Source: Bradymonas sp963697525 (GTDB lineage Bacteria; Myxococcota_A; Bradymonadia; Bradymonadales; Bradymonadaceae). From it: a stretch of 64,000 nt of DNA. The DNA is taken from assembly GCA_963697525.1 (NCBI GenBank), contig OY969087.1:62001-126000 (forward strand), written 5' to 3'. Position numbers and translations under genes: made by a program. Position 1 is the first letter of the stretch. Each line of letters opens with the position of its first letter. The notes beneath the pieces are model-generated. The model made no database searches and was not told where the DNA came from. It saw only the letters and a list, made by a program, of their open reading frames with translations. Shown in pieces: positions 16,817 to 27,000 of this stretch.

Positions 16817-17572
16817 TCACCGAATGTACATCGCCGGCCCCTCCCAGGATTCGAAACGATAGCCATCGGGCTCGAGGTATACCGAGCGCCCGCCGGAGAA
16901 GGTCACGCACACCCGCAAGCCTCTGTCGGCTGAAAACGCTGCCGCGAACGCCAGGACTTCCGCGGTGGTTACGCCACCCGGGTAGGACAGTTCGCTGTAA
17001 ACGGCGGGCATCAACCGCGCGACGACGCGGGGCTTTGCGTCGAGCCGGTCGTAGAAGTCGCACTCTTTTGCGAGGGCATGCACACCAATCTTAAACGGCA
17101 CATCCAGCGCGTCGCACAGCGCCTCGAGTTCGTCGCGCATCGGAAAGCGATACTCGCCGGCCTCGAATCGCTCGAGCCGGCGCGCGTATTGTTCGACTGG
17201 TGACAGCCCCGCGGCCTCGACGACTTGCTGGAGCGTCCAGCCCTTCTGCTCTCGCGCGTGTTCGAGGAGCGTGCCCACCCACATCTTCTGGCGCCGCCGC
17301 CGCTCGGCGCACCGCGCATCCTCGCGGCGGTCGACCTCGGCCCAGAGCAGCTCCAGGTCGAGGTCGAGCACGTGCGCAAAGCGCTCGAGCACGCGCTCGT
17401 CTTCGAGCTTCTCGGCCCGCTCGATGTCGATCAGCCTGCGGCAGCCCTTCTCGAGATTTTGGTAGCCGGCCTCGCGCACAACGTCCACGCGCCTCAGGCC
17501 CAGCGCTTCGCGCGCCTGTTTGAATTGTGCGCCAAGAAAACGCAGATCGTCGACGTGAATACGCCTCTTCAT
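16817..17572 (-). CDS. Double helix-turn-helix (XRE-like) regulator
   Basis: 251 aa from ATG 17572, with GGAGG 6 bases upstream. Two Cro/C1-type helix-turn-helix regions: the first at residues about 10-60 (LGAQFKQAREALGLRRVDVV, REAGYQNLEKGCRRLIDIER) and the second at about 95-150 (LLEHAREQKGWTLQQVVEAA, GLSPVEQYARRLERFEAGEY). A C-terminal about 90-residue domain of unknown role follows (AKPRVVARLMPAVYSELSYP, then GLRVCVTFSGGRSVYLEPDG). It is cytoplasmic, DNA-binding by family. It is divergent from the SNF2/SWIM genes over a 338-base gap and may regulate them or itself. The HTH calls are good; targets are inferred. Confidence 0.75.
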   Translation of the reverse strand: MKRRIHVDDLRFLGAQFKQAREALGLRRVDVVREAGYQNLEKGCRRLIDIERAEKLEDERVLERFAHVLDLDLELLWAEVDRREDARCAERRRRQKMWVGTLLEHAREQKGWTLQQVVEAAGLSPVEQYARRLERFEAGEYRFPMRDELEALCDALDVPFKIGVHALAKECDFYDRLDAKPRVVARLMPAVYSELSYPGGVTTAEVLAFAAAFSADRGLRVCVTFSGGRSVYLEPDGYRFESWEGPAMYIR

Positions 17573-17910
17573 GGTGTGCCTCCATGGTAGTGAGTTCGAA
17601 AACCCACTCCAGGCATTGCCACCGTTTCCGCTCGTCCGTGTCGGGGCACTGCGGGCGGCTGGTTGGCAGAGCGTCATCGGGCCAGTCCCTCGGCTCTTCT
17701 GCATGGAGCTGTGTTTGATGTTAGGGCCGACAAAGGCCGCTGTCCAACCGTGGTCGATCGTTATGCGGTGTAAATGGTCAGAAGTTCGCGCAGGCCGGAG
17801 AAGCGATGGCTTCTGAGAGGTGAGCGCTGCGCAGTTGATAAGCTGTCGTTGAATTCACCCGCACCGTACCGCTATGGTCACTATAAAATCGACCATTTGC
17901 GAGAAGACCC
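17573..17910 (+). promoter_or_regulatory. Divergent intergenic region with candidate sigma-70 promoter at 17849-17878
   Basis: The 338-base gap between the HTH regulator and the SNF2 gene contains no gene I can support. A plausible promoter for the SNF2 gene is TTGAAT (17849-17854), 18-base spacer, TATGGT (17873-17878), ending 32 bases before the GTG start; an alternative -10 is TATAAA a few bases on. Operators for the HTH protein would be expected here, but I cannot point to a clear palindrome. Confidence 0.35.
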
Positions 17911-20900
17911 GTGCTCGTTCTGCATCTCAATTGGCACCCAACCGGACAAGCCCAAATCTGGGCCGAAGATCCGACGCGTCCACCCCAACACCGGCCAAAG
18001 CCTGGGCGCCCGCCCAAGGTCCCGAAGCCGCGTACGCATCCCTTCGCCGCATCGACGGACGACCTGCGCGACGTGCTTGCCAACCTCGCTCCACTCGCGC
18101 ATCTCGACGGGTTCGCAGCCAGTGAACTGACGCTCTTGCTGCCCTCGACCAAGGACGGCCCGCAGGCCTCGCCAAAACTCGTGCGCGACGAAGAAATCGA
18201 CGCCACCTTCGATCGCCTCTCGCCGTGGACCGTGCCGGCTCTCTCGCTGAGTCCCGGTGAGGCCACCAGCCTTTTGGACGATCTTTCCGAGGAACTCGGC
18301 GGCGCCTTGCTCGGCGATTCCGTGCGCTACTGGCGCGCCGTGGCCGCGCTCGCCGAAGAGTTCGTACGCGCGGGCCGAGTGCTCCCCGGACTGGAGGTCG
18401 CCGAAGACGCCGCGAAAGCGGTGTGGCGACCGCTGCCGGCGACGGCCGAGGACTTTGCGCGACTGCAGGCGCTGCGCGAGGCGATGCCGCCAATGGCACG
18501 CGCTACCGTCACCGAGAAGATGACTGAACACGCCAAAGATGCCGGCTGGGAGACGGCGGGAGCGCCCTCCGCACAGCGCGTACTTGTCGCCCATTTCGAC
18601 AGCCTCGTCGATGCGCTGGCGCGCGCCAAGTTGACGGCCAGCAGCGCACAACGGAGGCCGGGCGCAAGCAGCGCCCACCAACAGTGGGTTCGCGCTCTTG
18701 CCAGCCCCACAGGTGTGCTGGACGCCCCTGCCAGCGATATCGCTGCCCTGAGCAAAGACCTTCAGGCATGGACACGACCGCTTCGGGCTGCAGAAGAGCG
18801 CGGCGTTCGCCTTTGTTTTCGGCTTTCGCCGCCGGAACCCGACGCGGACAAGGCCGAAGAGCTCGACGACGGCGTCATCTCTATCAGTCGTGGCCCCTGG
18901 CGCATCGACTTTTTATTGCAGGCGGCTGACGATCCCAGCCTCTTGGTCGAAGCCGATGTCGTCTGGCAGTCCACCGGCAAAACTCTCACCGTCCTCGAGC
19001 GCAGCCTCGATCACCCGCAGGAGGCGCTGCTCGAAGAGCTAGGCCGCGCGCTTCGGCTCTTTCCCGCCATCGAAGACGCCCTGCACGAGGCAAAGCCGAC
19101 CCGCCTAAAACTCCCCGCCGGCGAAGCCTACGAATTCTTGAGCGAATACGCGCCGGTGCTCGAGCAGTCGGGTTTTGGCATCATCGTGCCCGCCTGGTGG
19201 GACGAGCCGCAAAGACGCCTCGGCGCCAAGCTCAAAACCCGCTCGAAGAGCTCGAGCGATCCCAAAAGCTCCGGCAGCGGACTGGGCGTAAACCAACTAT
19301 GTGATTTCCGCTGGGAGGTGGCGCTCGGCGACCAAGAGTTGTCCAAAGAAGAGCTCGAGCGGCTCGCCGAGCTCAAGATGCCGCTGGTGCGCGTGCGCGG
19401 CCAGTGGGTGTCGCTTCGCCCCGAGGATATCGAGCGCGCGCTGCGGCTATTCGAAGACGGCGAGGGCGGCGAGATGACCGCTGGTGAGGCAATCCGCGCG
19501 GGTCTGGGCTTGGAAGAGGCCGCCGAGGGGCTACCGGTCGTCGCCCACGAATTCGACGACTGGCTCGGCGACCTCTTCGAGCGAGACTTCGACGAACAAC
19601 TGGCCGCCGCCGCGACTCCCGAGCAGTTCAATGGAACGCTTCGCCCGTACCAAGGGCGCGGCCTTGCGTGGCTGAGCTACCTCGAGCAGCTCGGCTTTGG
19701 CGCCTGCCTCGCCGACGATATGGGGCTGGGCAAGACTATCCAGGTCCTCGCCAGGATGGTCGAAGAGCGCGGGGAGAACGAAGCGCTCGGCACGACGATG
19801 ATCGTCTGCCCGCTGTCCGTCGTGGGCAACTGGAAGCACGAGGCACATCAGTTCGCACCGGAGCTGATGGTCTACGTCCATCACGGCCCCGATCGGCGCC
19901 ACGGCGACGATCTCGACGAGGCCATCGCCGCAGCCGACCTCGTCGTCACCACCTACGGCGTGGTGCGAAGCGACGTCGACGAGCTTCGCGAGATCGACTG
20001 GCATCGGGTCGTGCTCGACGAGGCCCAAAAGATCAAGAACAGCTCGGCCGGTCGCACTCAGGCTGTGCGCGCGTTGTCGGCGCGACACCGCGTCGCCCTG
20101 ACCGGCACGCCGGTCGAGAATAAGCTGCTCGAGCTGTGGTCGATCATGCACTTCCTCAACCCCGGCCTGCTCGGCTCGGCAAAGGCATTCCACGAAAAGC
20201 TCGCCAAGCCGATCGAGATGCAGCGCGACGAGCATAAGGCCGAGATCCTGCGCCGGCTCACCGGGCCGTTCATCTTGCGCAGGCTCAAGACCGACAAGCG
20301 CATCATCTCGGACCTGCCCGAGAAGATCGAAATCAAGGAGTACTGCAACCTGACCAAAGAGCAGACGACGCTATACCAGGCGGTCGTCGACGAGATGCTC
20401 GAGCGCATCGAACTCGCCGACGATATGGAGCGCCGCGGCCTGGTCCTCGCGATGATGACCCGCCTCAAGCAGGTCTGCAACCACCCGGCCCAATTCCTCC
20501 AGGACGGCTCGGCCATCGACGACCGCTCCGGCAAACTCGACCGGCTCGAAAGCCTCGCCGAGGAGATCCTCGACGCCGGCGACAAGGCGCTCATCTTCAC
20601 CCAGTACACCGAGATGGGGAAGTTGATCCGCCAGCAACTCCAAAACAAGCTCGGCAGGCGGGTGCTCTACCTGCACGGCGGCACCTCCCAGCAACAACGC
20701 GACGGGATGGTCGAGCGGTTCCAGTCCCCCGACGGCCCGCCGTTTTTTCTGCTGTCGCTCCACGCCGGCGGCACCGGGCTGACGCTCACGGCGGCCAGCC
20801 ACGTCATCCACTACGATCGCTGGTGGAACCCCGCGGTCGAAGACCAGGCGACCGACCGGGCGTTTCGCATCGGGCAGACCTCCAACGTCCAGGTGCGTAA

Positions 20901-21063
20901 ATTCATCTGTGAGGGAACGCTCGAGGAAAAGATCGACCAGACCATCGAGCGCAAAAAGGACCTCGCCGACCAGGTGCTCACCGGCGGCGAGTCCTGGCTG
21001 ACCGAATTGTCCACCGACGAGCTCCGCGAGCTGGTCGAACTCTCCCAGGAGGCCCTGACATGA
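17911..21063 (+). CDS. SNF2-family DNA helicase/ATPase (HepA-like)
   Basis: 1050 aa. The start is a GTG at 17911 (MLVLHLNWHPTGQAQIW), which matches the usual beginning of this family. The N-terminal 550 residues are the bacterial SNF2-associated region (LRVRGQWVSLRPEDIERAL near 500). The SNF2 core follows: LRPYQGRGLAWLSYLEQLGF, Walker A DDMGLGKT at 602-609, DEAQ box at 703-706, LTGTPVENKLLELWSIMHFL, and motifs V/VI LHAGGTGLTLTAASHVIHYD with DQATDRAFRIGQ. Full length for the family and apparently intact. It should be a dsDNA translocase. Its last four bases overlap the start of the SWIM gene (ATGA), as in the widely conserved SNF2-SWIM pair. Confidence 0.93.
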   Translation: MLVLHLNWHPTGQAQIWAEDPTRPPQHRPKPGRPPKVPKPRTHPFAASTDDLRDVLANLAPLAHLDGFAASELTLLLPSTKDGPQASPKLVRDEEIDATFDRLSPWTVPALSLSPGEATSLLDDLSEELGGALLGDSVRYWRAVAALAEEFVRAGRVLPGLEVAEDAAKAVWRPLPATAEDFARLQALREAMPPMARATVTEKMTEHAKDAGWETAGAPSAQRVLVAHFDSLVDALARAKLTASSAQRRPGASSAHQQWVRALASPTGVLDAPASDIAALSKDLQAWTRPLRAAEERGVRLCFRLSPPEPDADKAEELDDGVISISRGPWRIDFLLQAADDPSLLVEADVVWQSTGKTLTVLERSLDHPQEALLEELGRALRLFPAIEDALHEAKPTRLKLPAGEAYEFLSEYAPVLEQSGFGIIVPAWWDEPQRRLGAKLKTRSKSSSDPKSSGSGLGVNQLCDFRWEVALGDQELSKEELERLAELKMPLVRVRGQWVSLRPEDIERALRLFEDGEGGEMTAGEAIRAGLGLEEAAEGLPVVAHEFDDWLGDLFERDFDEQLAAAATPEQFNGTLRPYQGRGLAWLSYLEQLGFGACLADDMGLGKTIQVLARMVEERGENEALGTTMIVCPLSVVGNWKHEAHQFAPELMVYVHHGPDRRHGDDLDEAIAAADLVVTTYGVVRSDVDELREIDWHRVVLDEAQKIKNSSAGRTQAVRALSARHRVALTGTPVENKLLELWSIMHFLNPGLLGSAKAFHEKLAKPIEMQRDEHKAEILRRLTGPFILRRLKTDKRIISDLPEKIEIKEYCNLTKEQTTLYQAVVDEMLERIELADDMERRGLVLAMMTRLKQVCNHPAQFLQDGSAIDDRSGKLDRLESLAEEILDAGDKALIFTQYTEMGKLIRQQLQNKLGRRVLYLHGGTSQQQRDGMVERFQSPDGPPFFLLSLHAGGTGLTLTAASHVIHYDRWWNPAVEDQATDRAFRIGQTSNVQVRKFICEGTLEEKIDQTIERKKDLADQVLTGGESWLTELSTDELRELVELSQEALT

Positions 21064-21896
21064 GCTGGAGCTACTTTCCGAAGAGCACCCCGCGCAAAGT
21101 CGAAGGCGGCATCAAAGCCAAGAGCAAGCGCGGCCAGATCGGCGAGAAGTGGTGGTCGCGCCGCTTCGTCGAGGTGGTCGAGTCATTCAGCATCGCCAGC
21201 CGCATCAAGCGCGGCAAGCGCTACGCCCGCGGCGGCCAGGTCCTCGAACTCGACGTCGGCGAGGGCTCCGTGCATGCCAAAGTTCAGGGCTCACGCCCCA
21301 GCCCCTACAAGGTCCACATCGGCGGCGCATCGCTGAGCGACGAGAACTGGGACCGCGTCGAGCAAGCGATGGCCGAGCGCGCCGTCTTCGCCGCGCAATT
21401 ACTGGCCGGCGAGATGCCCGCGGACATCGAGGAGGCCTTCGAAGCCTGCCAATTTTCGCTCTTTCCGACCTCGTACAGGGAGCTGGAAACCAGCTGCAGC
21501 TGCCCCGACTCCGCCAACCCCTGCAAGCATATCGCAGCGGTGTTCTACATCCTGGCCGAAAAGTTCGACGAGGACCCGTTTCTGATCTTCCGCTGGCGCG
21601 GACGCTCCCGCGACGAGCTGCTCGACCACTTGCGTCAACTGCGAAGTTCGGGCGAAAGCGCCGCCGCTGGGCCAGGCGAGCCAACAGCCGAGCAAGCCAC
21701 GCCTCTGGGCGATTGTCTCGATAACTTCTGGAGCGCAGGCAACGCGCTGGACAAAGTCCATATCCGCCGCGGACATGCTGAAGTTCCAGACGCTGCTTTG
21801 CGGCGGTTGGGTAAACCGCCGCAGCGCATAGACGAAGTACGTGCGGATCTCGGCGAGCTATACGGTCTCATTGTCGAGCGCCCATCGACGGATTGA
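21060..21896 (+). CDS. SWIM zinc-finger protein partner of the SNF2 helicase
   Basis: 278 aa, start ATG overlapping the SNF2 stop (ATGA), so translation is coupled. The N-terminal part has FPKSTPRKVEGGIKAKSKRG and GEKWWSRRFVEVVESF, typical of this family. The SWIM motif CxCxnCxH is present as CSCPDSANPCKHIAAVFYIL around residues 145-165, followed by FLIFRWRGRSRDELLDHLR. SWIM proteins of this type are thought to bind DNA or protein for the SNF2 ATPase. Its 3' end overlaps the end of the convergent recD by 29 bases. Confidence 0.9.
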   Translation: MSWSYFPKSTPRKVEGGIKAKSKRGQIGEKWWSRRFVEVVESFSIASRIKRGKRYARGGQVLELDVGEGSVHAKVQGSRPSPYKVHIGGASLSDENWDRVEQAMAERAVFAAQLLAGEMPADIEEAFEACQFSLFPTSYRELETSCSCPDSANPCKHIAAVFYILAEKFDEDPFLIFRWRGRSRDELLDHLRQLRSSGESAAAGPGEPTAEQATPLGDCLDNFWSAGNALDKVHIRRGHAEVPDAALRRLGKPPQRIDEVRADLGELYGLIVERPSTD

Positions 21897-24030
21897 TACG
21901 CGCTACTTCGGCTTTCTGGTCGCCCCCGAGTAGATCGCGCAGGCCGGAGAAGCGGTGCATCTTGCGCTCGGCGGCCCTTTGCAGAATTTCGCGCCGTCCG
22001 AGCACCGTGACCGACCTCTTCGCTCGCGTGATGCCGGTGTAGAGCACCTCCCGCGTCAGGAGCGGGTTTTCGGGGTCATCGGGCAGCAAGAGTGCGACGT
22101 GGTCGTACTCGGAGCCCTGACTCTTGTGGACGGTCATCGCGTAGCTTAGCTCGATGCGGTCTCGAATCCTGCCGAGGGCCACCGCCCGAAACCCAGTGCC
22201 ATCTCGGAAGACGACGCGCTTCTTGGCGTTGCTCGAGGCCCCCTGATATTCGTCGGCGCGAAGCGTGTACAGGACGATGCCCTGGTCGCCGTTGAACAGT
22301 TCGTTGTCGTAGTCGTTGCGCACGACCATCACCGGCTCGCCGGCGCGAAAGCGCGCGCTGTCTCTCAAGCCGTGACGGCTGCGAAAGAGTCGGTGCATAT
22401 GCCGGTTGATGGTCTCGCTTCCGGTGGGGCCCTTGCGCGTTGCGCACAGCACACGCGAGGCTTCGAAGAAGGCGAATAGTTCCTTCAAAATAGCCGTCGC
22501 CTCGTCGGTGAAGCGGCCGTCTTCGTCTTCGATGAAAAGACGCTGGCTTCGGTGCGCCAGGGTCTCGCCGAGCCCGGCGAGCGCATCGCCGACATGCTTG
22601 TACTCGTATTCGGTCAGGTCGACGTGCGTGCCAAACCAGGCGCCCGCGAAGGCGCCGACAAATTTCTCCTCCTCGGGCTCGACCAGACCCACGATTGCCC
22701 TGTCGGAAAGCTCGTCGAGCGAACGAGCGCCAGCAATGTCGCCCGCTGTGAGCGCGCGCTCACAGTCGAAGCTACCGGCGTTGATCGCCTCGGCCACCCG
22801 CTCGATTTCGGGCACGCTGCGATGTGTCTCGGTGAGCCGAACCGCCGCGGGTAGCTCGAGCGCGGCGTCTTCGCCCGTCGGCGACAGGTGGCGAAACACC
22901 GCGCCGGCGCCGACGGCCGGAAGTTGATCAGCGTCGCCGATGAGCAAGATGCGCGTCTCGTCGGCGACGCCGTCGAGCAGCGCGTCCATCAGGCGCAAAT
23001 CGATCATCGATGCCTCGTCGACGACCACATACTTCGCCACGACCGGATCTTCGGCGTTGTGGCGAAAGCCACGCAGGTACGGCGAGTAGCGAAGCATGCG
23101 GTGTAGCGTCATTGGATCGGGCAACTGTGCCCGCAGCATGCGATCGGCTTCGCCCAATGAGCTACCCTGCCTGGCGAGCCGCGCTTCGAGCTCGCGAAAT
23201 TGGTGGTCGATGGACTCGCGCATGCGCTTGGCCGCCTTGCCGGTCGGGGCCGCCAGGAGCAGATCGCTGGGGGCGATGCCGCCCAATCGCACCAACACAC
23301 GCAGTACCGTAAGCACCAGCGTCGTCTTTCCCGTGCCGGGACCGCCCGAGATCACGCCCAGGTTGTCGCTGAGCACCTTCGACACCTGCGCGCGCTTGTT
23401 GGCGAGTTCCTCGGAGCTCATGTCGAAGGGCATGGCCGCGAGCACCTGGTCGAGGGCCCGAGCGACCTTTCCGCCGTCGAGGCCGACCGACCGTCCGATG
23501 CGCGCACGAAGGTTCTCGCCCACCGACTGCTCTTGCTGCCAACTTCGCTCGGTGTACAGCATATCACCGTGGCGAATGAGCGGCTTGTAGTCCTGTGGCG
23601 TGCCCACCAGCGAGTTCAAGCCACCACCGAGGAGGTCCCGGATCTCACCGGTCAGCCGCGCTGCATCAGCGGCCGAAAATATCGGCTCCTCGCCGGCTTC
23701 CCCGGCAGCCCGCGCGCTCAGGCGCAGCAACGCTTCGAGACGTTTGGGCAGATGCTCGTGCCCCTCTGCGACGGGAAACCTCGTGCTGCCATCTTGCTGG
23801 CCGAGCATCACCAACAGAACCAGCATCACGGCGGCGAGTTGCTCATCCTCGCTCAAATTCGGCTGGGCCTGCACGAGTTCGCGGGCCATCCAGACGCGGC
23901 TGCGAGACATCTGGAACTCTTCGAGCCCGCGGCCGAGCTGCACGAGCGGGTCGGGTTGTGCGGGCTCGCTCGCCTGCTCGGTCGCAAAGCGTACGCTGCC
24001 ATCTGCGTGAAGCATGGTCGTCATCGTCAT
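21868..24030 (-). CDS. recD: Exodeoxyribonuclease V subunit alpha (RecD helicase)
   Basis: 720 aa. Walker A GGPGTGKTT sits at about 229-237 (K235), Walker B is VVDEASMIDLRLMDALLD, followed by LLIGDADQLPAVGAGAVF. Motif V/VI is AMTVHKSQGSEYDHVALLLP and YTGITRAKRSVTVLG. This is the full RecD set: the fast 5'-3' helicase of the RecBCD complex that processes double-strand ends. The start overlaps the recB stop (ATGA), and the gene is last in recC-recB-recD order. The extended C-terminal part is normal for non-enterobacterial RecD. Confidence 0.93.
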   Translation of the reverse strand: MTMTTMLHADGSVRFATEQASEPAQPDPLVQLGRGLEEFQMSRSRVWMARELVQAQPNLSEDEQLAAVMLVLLVMLGQQDGSTRFPVAEGHEHLPKRLEALLRLSARAAGEAGEEPIFSAADAARLTGEIRDLLGGGLNSLVGTPQDYKPLIRHGDMLYTERSWQQEQSVGENLRARIGRSVGLDGGKVARALDQVLAAMPFDMSSEELANKRAQVSKVLSDNLGVISGGPGTGKTTLVLTVLRVLVRLGGIAPSDLLLAAPTGKAAKRMRESIDHQFRELEARLARQGSSLGEADRMLRAQLPDPMTLHRMLRYSPYLRGFRHNAEDPVVAKYVVVDEASMIDLRLMDALLDGVADETRILLIGDADQLPAVGAGAVFRHLSPTGEDAALELPAAVRLTETHRSVPEIERVAEAINAGSFDCERALTAGDIAGARSLDELSDRAIVGLVEPEEEKFVGAFAGAWFGTHVDLTEYEYKHVGDALAGLGETLAHRSQRLFIEDEDGRFTDEATAILKELFAFFEASRVLCATRKGPTGSETINRHMHRLFRSRHGLRDSARFRAGEPVMVVRNDYDNELFNGDQGIVLYTLRADEYQGASSNAKKRVVFRDGTGFRAVALGRIRDRIELSYAMTVHKSQGSEYDHVALLLPDDPENPLLTREVLYTGITRAKRSVTVLGRREILQRAAERKMHRFSGLRDLLGGDQKAEVARINPSMGARQ

Positions 24031-27000
24031 TGCTGTGCTCCAGACTGCGGTAGCGGTAAATGCAGGGACTCACCCAGCGGGAGGTGGGCGTCGTGCACGC
24101 GCCTTTCGAGCTCGCCAATCTCTGCCCAGCTCGGCCGCTCGAAGTAGTAGCCGGACCTCGGTCGGTCCGGGCGCATGCCGCGCACGAAGAAGTAGAAGAA
24201 TCCGCCGACTCGCCGCTCGTAGTCCTGCTGGTCGGTGATCCCCAAAAGGCGCAGCAGCGCCATCGTGTAGACGCCGGCCTGAATGCGGTACTCCTCGCTG
24301 ACATGCGCGGCCAAAGATGCGTGGCTGAAGTCCCCACCCTTGATGCGCGAGTCGCTCTTCCAGTCGGCGAAGTAGATCTTGTTGTCGGCGCCCTCGAAGA
24401 GCAGGTCGATAAAGCCATGCAGATAGCCCCTCTCGACCGTCGACTTGGGGCCCTGCTCGGGAATCGGGACGACGAACCGCGCCTCGCGCCGGGTGCGCTC
24501 GCGCCGCAGCTCTGCCAGGCGGCCAACGGCCGGGCCGTGTGCCGGCGCGATAGTCGCGTTCAGCGTATCGAAGACCAGCCTGGCGAGGTGGTCACGATAG
24601 ACCGCCGGCTCGAAGCCGTAGGTCGCTAGCTTCTCGTCGATCAACGACGCCGATGCGCCGGCGCGAAGCCAGGCGCCGGCGCTGTCGAAATCGCCCACCT
24701 CGGTGTAGTCGAGCTCTTCGAATACCTCGTGCAAGCAGTTGCCCGCCTCGATGCCACCGGGCAAAATCTCCTCGGCGCGGTCGTCCGCCACGACGTCGCC
24801 GCGCTCACTCGAATGCGTCGTCAATTGGCTATATGACGACAGCACCCGAACGTCCTTGGCGATGTCCTCGAACGGCCGCGAGTCACTCGTCGGCGCACGC
24901 TTCCCGAATGCTTGTCGCGGCGTGCGTGGACGCTCGAGCTCGATGACGTCGGCGAGATCGTCGAGGTCGATGTGCTGGTCGCGCGATTTGGCAATGCTCG
25001 AATCATCGGCCGAAAAGCGCACGCGGCTGATGTGATGGTAGGTTCCATCTTCAGGCACCTTGGGAGCGATGCCGTCGAGGCGCTCCAACAGGTAGTTGAT
25101 CTTCCAATCGTTCTTCTCTCGGATGTCCTCCGAGACGTAGGGCAGGAACACCTTTGCCTTCGCTCTGGTGATGGCCACGTAGAAAAGCCGCTCGGCCTCC
25201 TCGCGTTCGACCCGCTCGTACTCCTCCTGCAACTCGTCGGCGACGCGCCTCGCCTCGCCGTCTGTCGTGAGCACCGAACGGTCGTAGGCGGCGACTCGGC
25301 CACTCCTGCGAGTGAACATGCGCTGGTATTTATTCGTAGACCGGGAGTAGGGACTGGAAAACCCTCCTCCCACGAATACCACCTCGGCCTCCAGTCCCTT
25401 GCTCTTGTGGATCGTCATGATCTGGACCGAGCTGCGGTCGGTCTCCAGGCGCTGCAAATCGGTTTCTCCCTCTTCGCTGTCGGCGTACCCCTCGATCTGC
25501 GCGCGCAGCTCGTCGGCGAGCTGTTCGAGGCCGAGATGACGGGTCGCGGCGAGCTCGGTCAACCACTCGAAGATGTGGCGGTAGTTCGTCAGCCGACGCT
25601 CGCTGCTCGACAGCAAGAGCTCGCGTCTGATGAGCCCGCTCTCCGAGAGAATGCGCTCGAAGAGGTCGTCGAATTGGTGGCGGCGCGCGGCCGCCTTCCA
25701 ACTCTCGAGCTTCTCGCGCGGGCCGTAGCCGTGGGTGTCGGAGGCGTCGAATACCTCGAGGTCCTCGAGCGGCACCCCGAAGAACGGGCCGATGAAGGCC
25801 CTGCGCCTCGCCGAGCGCTCGCCGGGCTGGGCGATGGCGCACAACAATTCGTGGACGTGACGAGCCTCGTCGGTCTTGAAGAGTCCGGGCTTGCGAAAGA
25901 ACGCGTACGGGATATTGCGCCGGCGCAGCGCGTCCCCAAATTTGTCGGCCTCGCGGTTGGACCGCGTGAGGACGTAGATGTCTCCGGGCTGCAGGTACTT
26001 GCCGGGCTCGAGCATCGGAGGCTCGTCGAGCAGCGCCTCGATGCACCCGGTCATTTTCTCGACGAAAGCCGACGTAATGAAACCATTGTTGGGCTTCGGC
26101 TCGCAGTCGAACTCGAGCAGCTCGATGGCACTGTCACCACACAATTGCGCTCGCACCGGCGGCGTCGTCGAGGGCATCACACAATTGTCCGGCGTATAGA
26201 CGTCCCCGTTGCTGAAAAAGCCGCTCGTAAAGATGGTGTTGTAGGCGTCGATGAGCTGCTCGGTGGAGCGCCAACTTCGTCTAAGTGGCGCCGACTTCAC
26301 GTCCTCGACGACCGCGCGATAGGTGTTGAGGTCGGCCCCCCGGAACCCATAAATCGACTGTTTCTCGTCGCCGATGAGAAAGAGGCGATGGTCGCCCCCG
26401 TCGGCCAGAAAGACCTTCTCGAAGATCGCCCACTGCAACGGGTCGGTGTCCTGGAACTCGTCGACGAGCGCCACGTCGAACTTCGCCTGGAGCATATCGA
26501 GCAGGTTGCGGTCGCGCTCGAGCGCGTCGTGCACGACCTGGAGCATGTCCTGATAGGTGTAAATGCCGTCGACTTGCTTTCGCCGCTCGATCTCCTCTTC
26601 GACCGCCGGGAGGAATCTCTGGCGCGCGATCGTGCGAATGGCCCATCCCGGATCGCCTTTGATTTTCTCCTTGTCGAACTGCTCGCCGCGGGCCAACGCC
26701 TCGACGACCTCGTAGGCCCGATGCCCGTCGGGAACCTCGGGCAGGACGTCGGTGCCGCCGTCGACGAAGGCGCCGCGGGAGTGGATCTTCGACAAGTCCT
26801 TGTACAGCGTTTCGAGGTCCTGGCCGGTCGCCATCCAACCTCGCAGCCACTTGCAGTGCTCGGGGTCGTTCGCGATGGTCGTGCGAAGCGCCTCATAGAA
26901 GCACTCCTCGAATAACTCGCTATCGTCGACGAGCTCGACGTCGAAGAGCTGGTCATTGTCGAAGGCGTAGTCCTTCAACAAGCGCTGGCAAAAGCCGTGA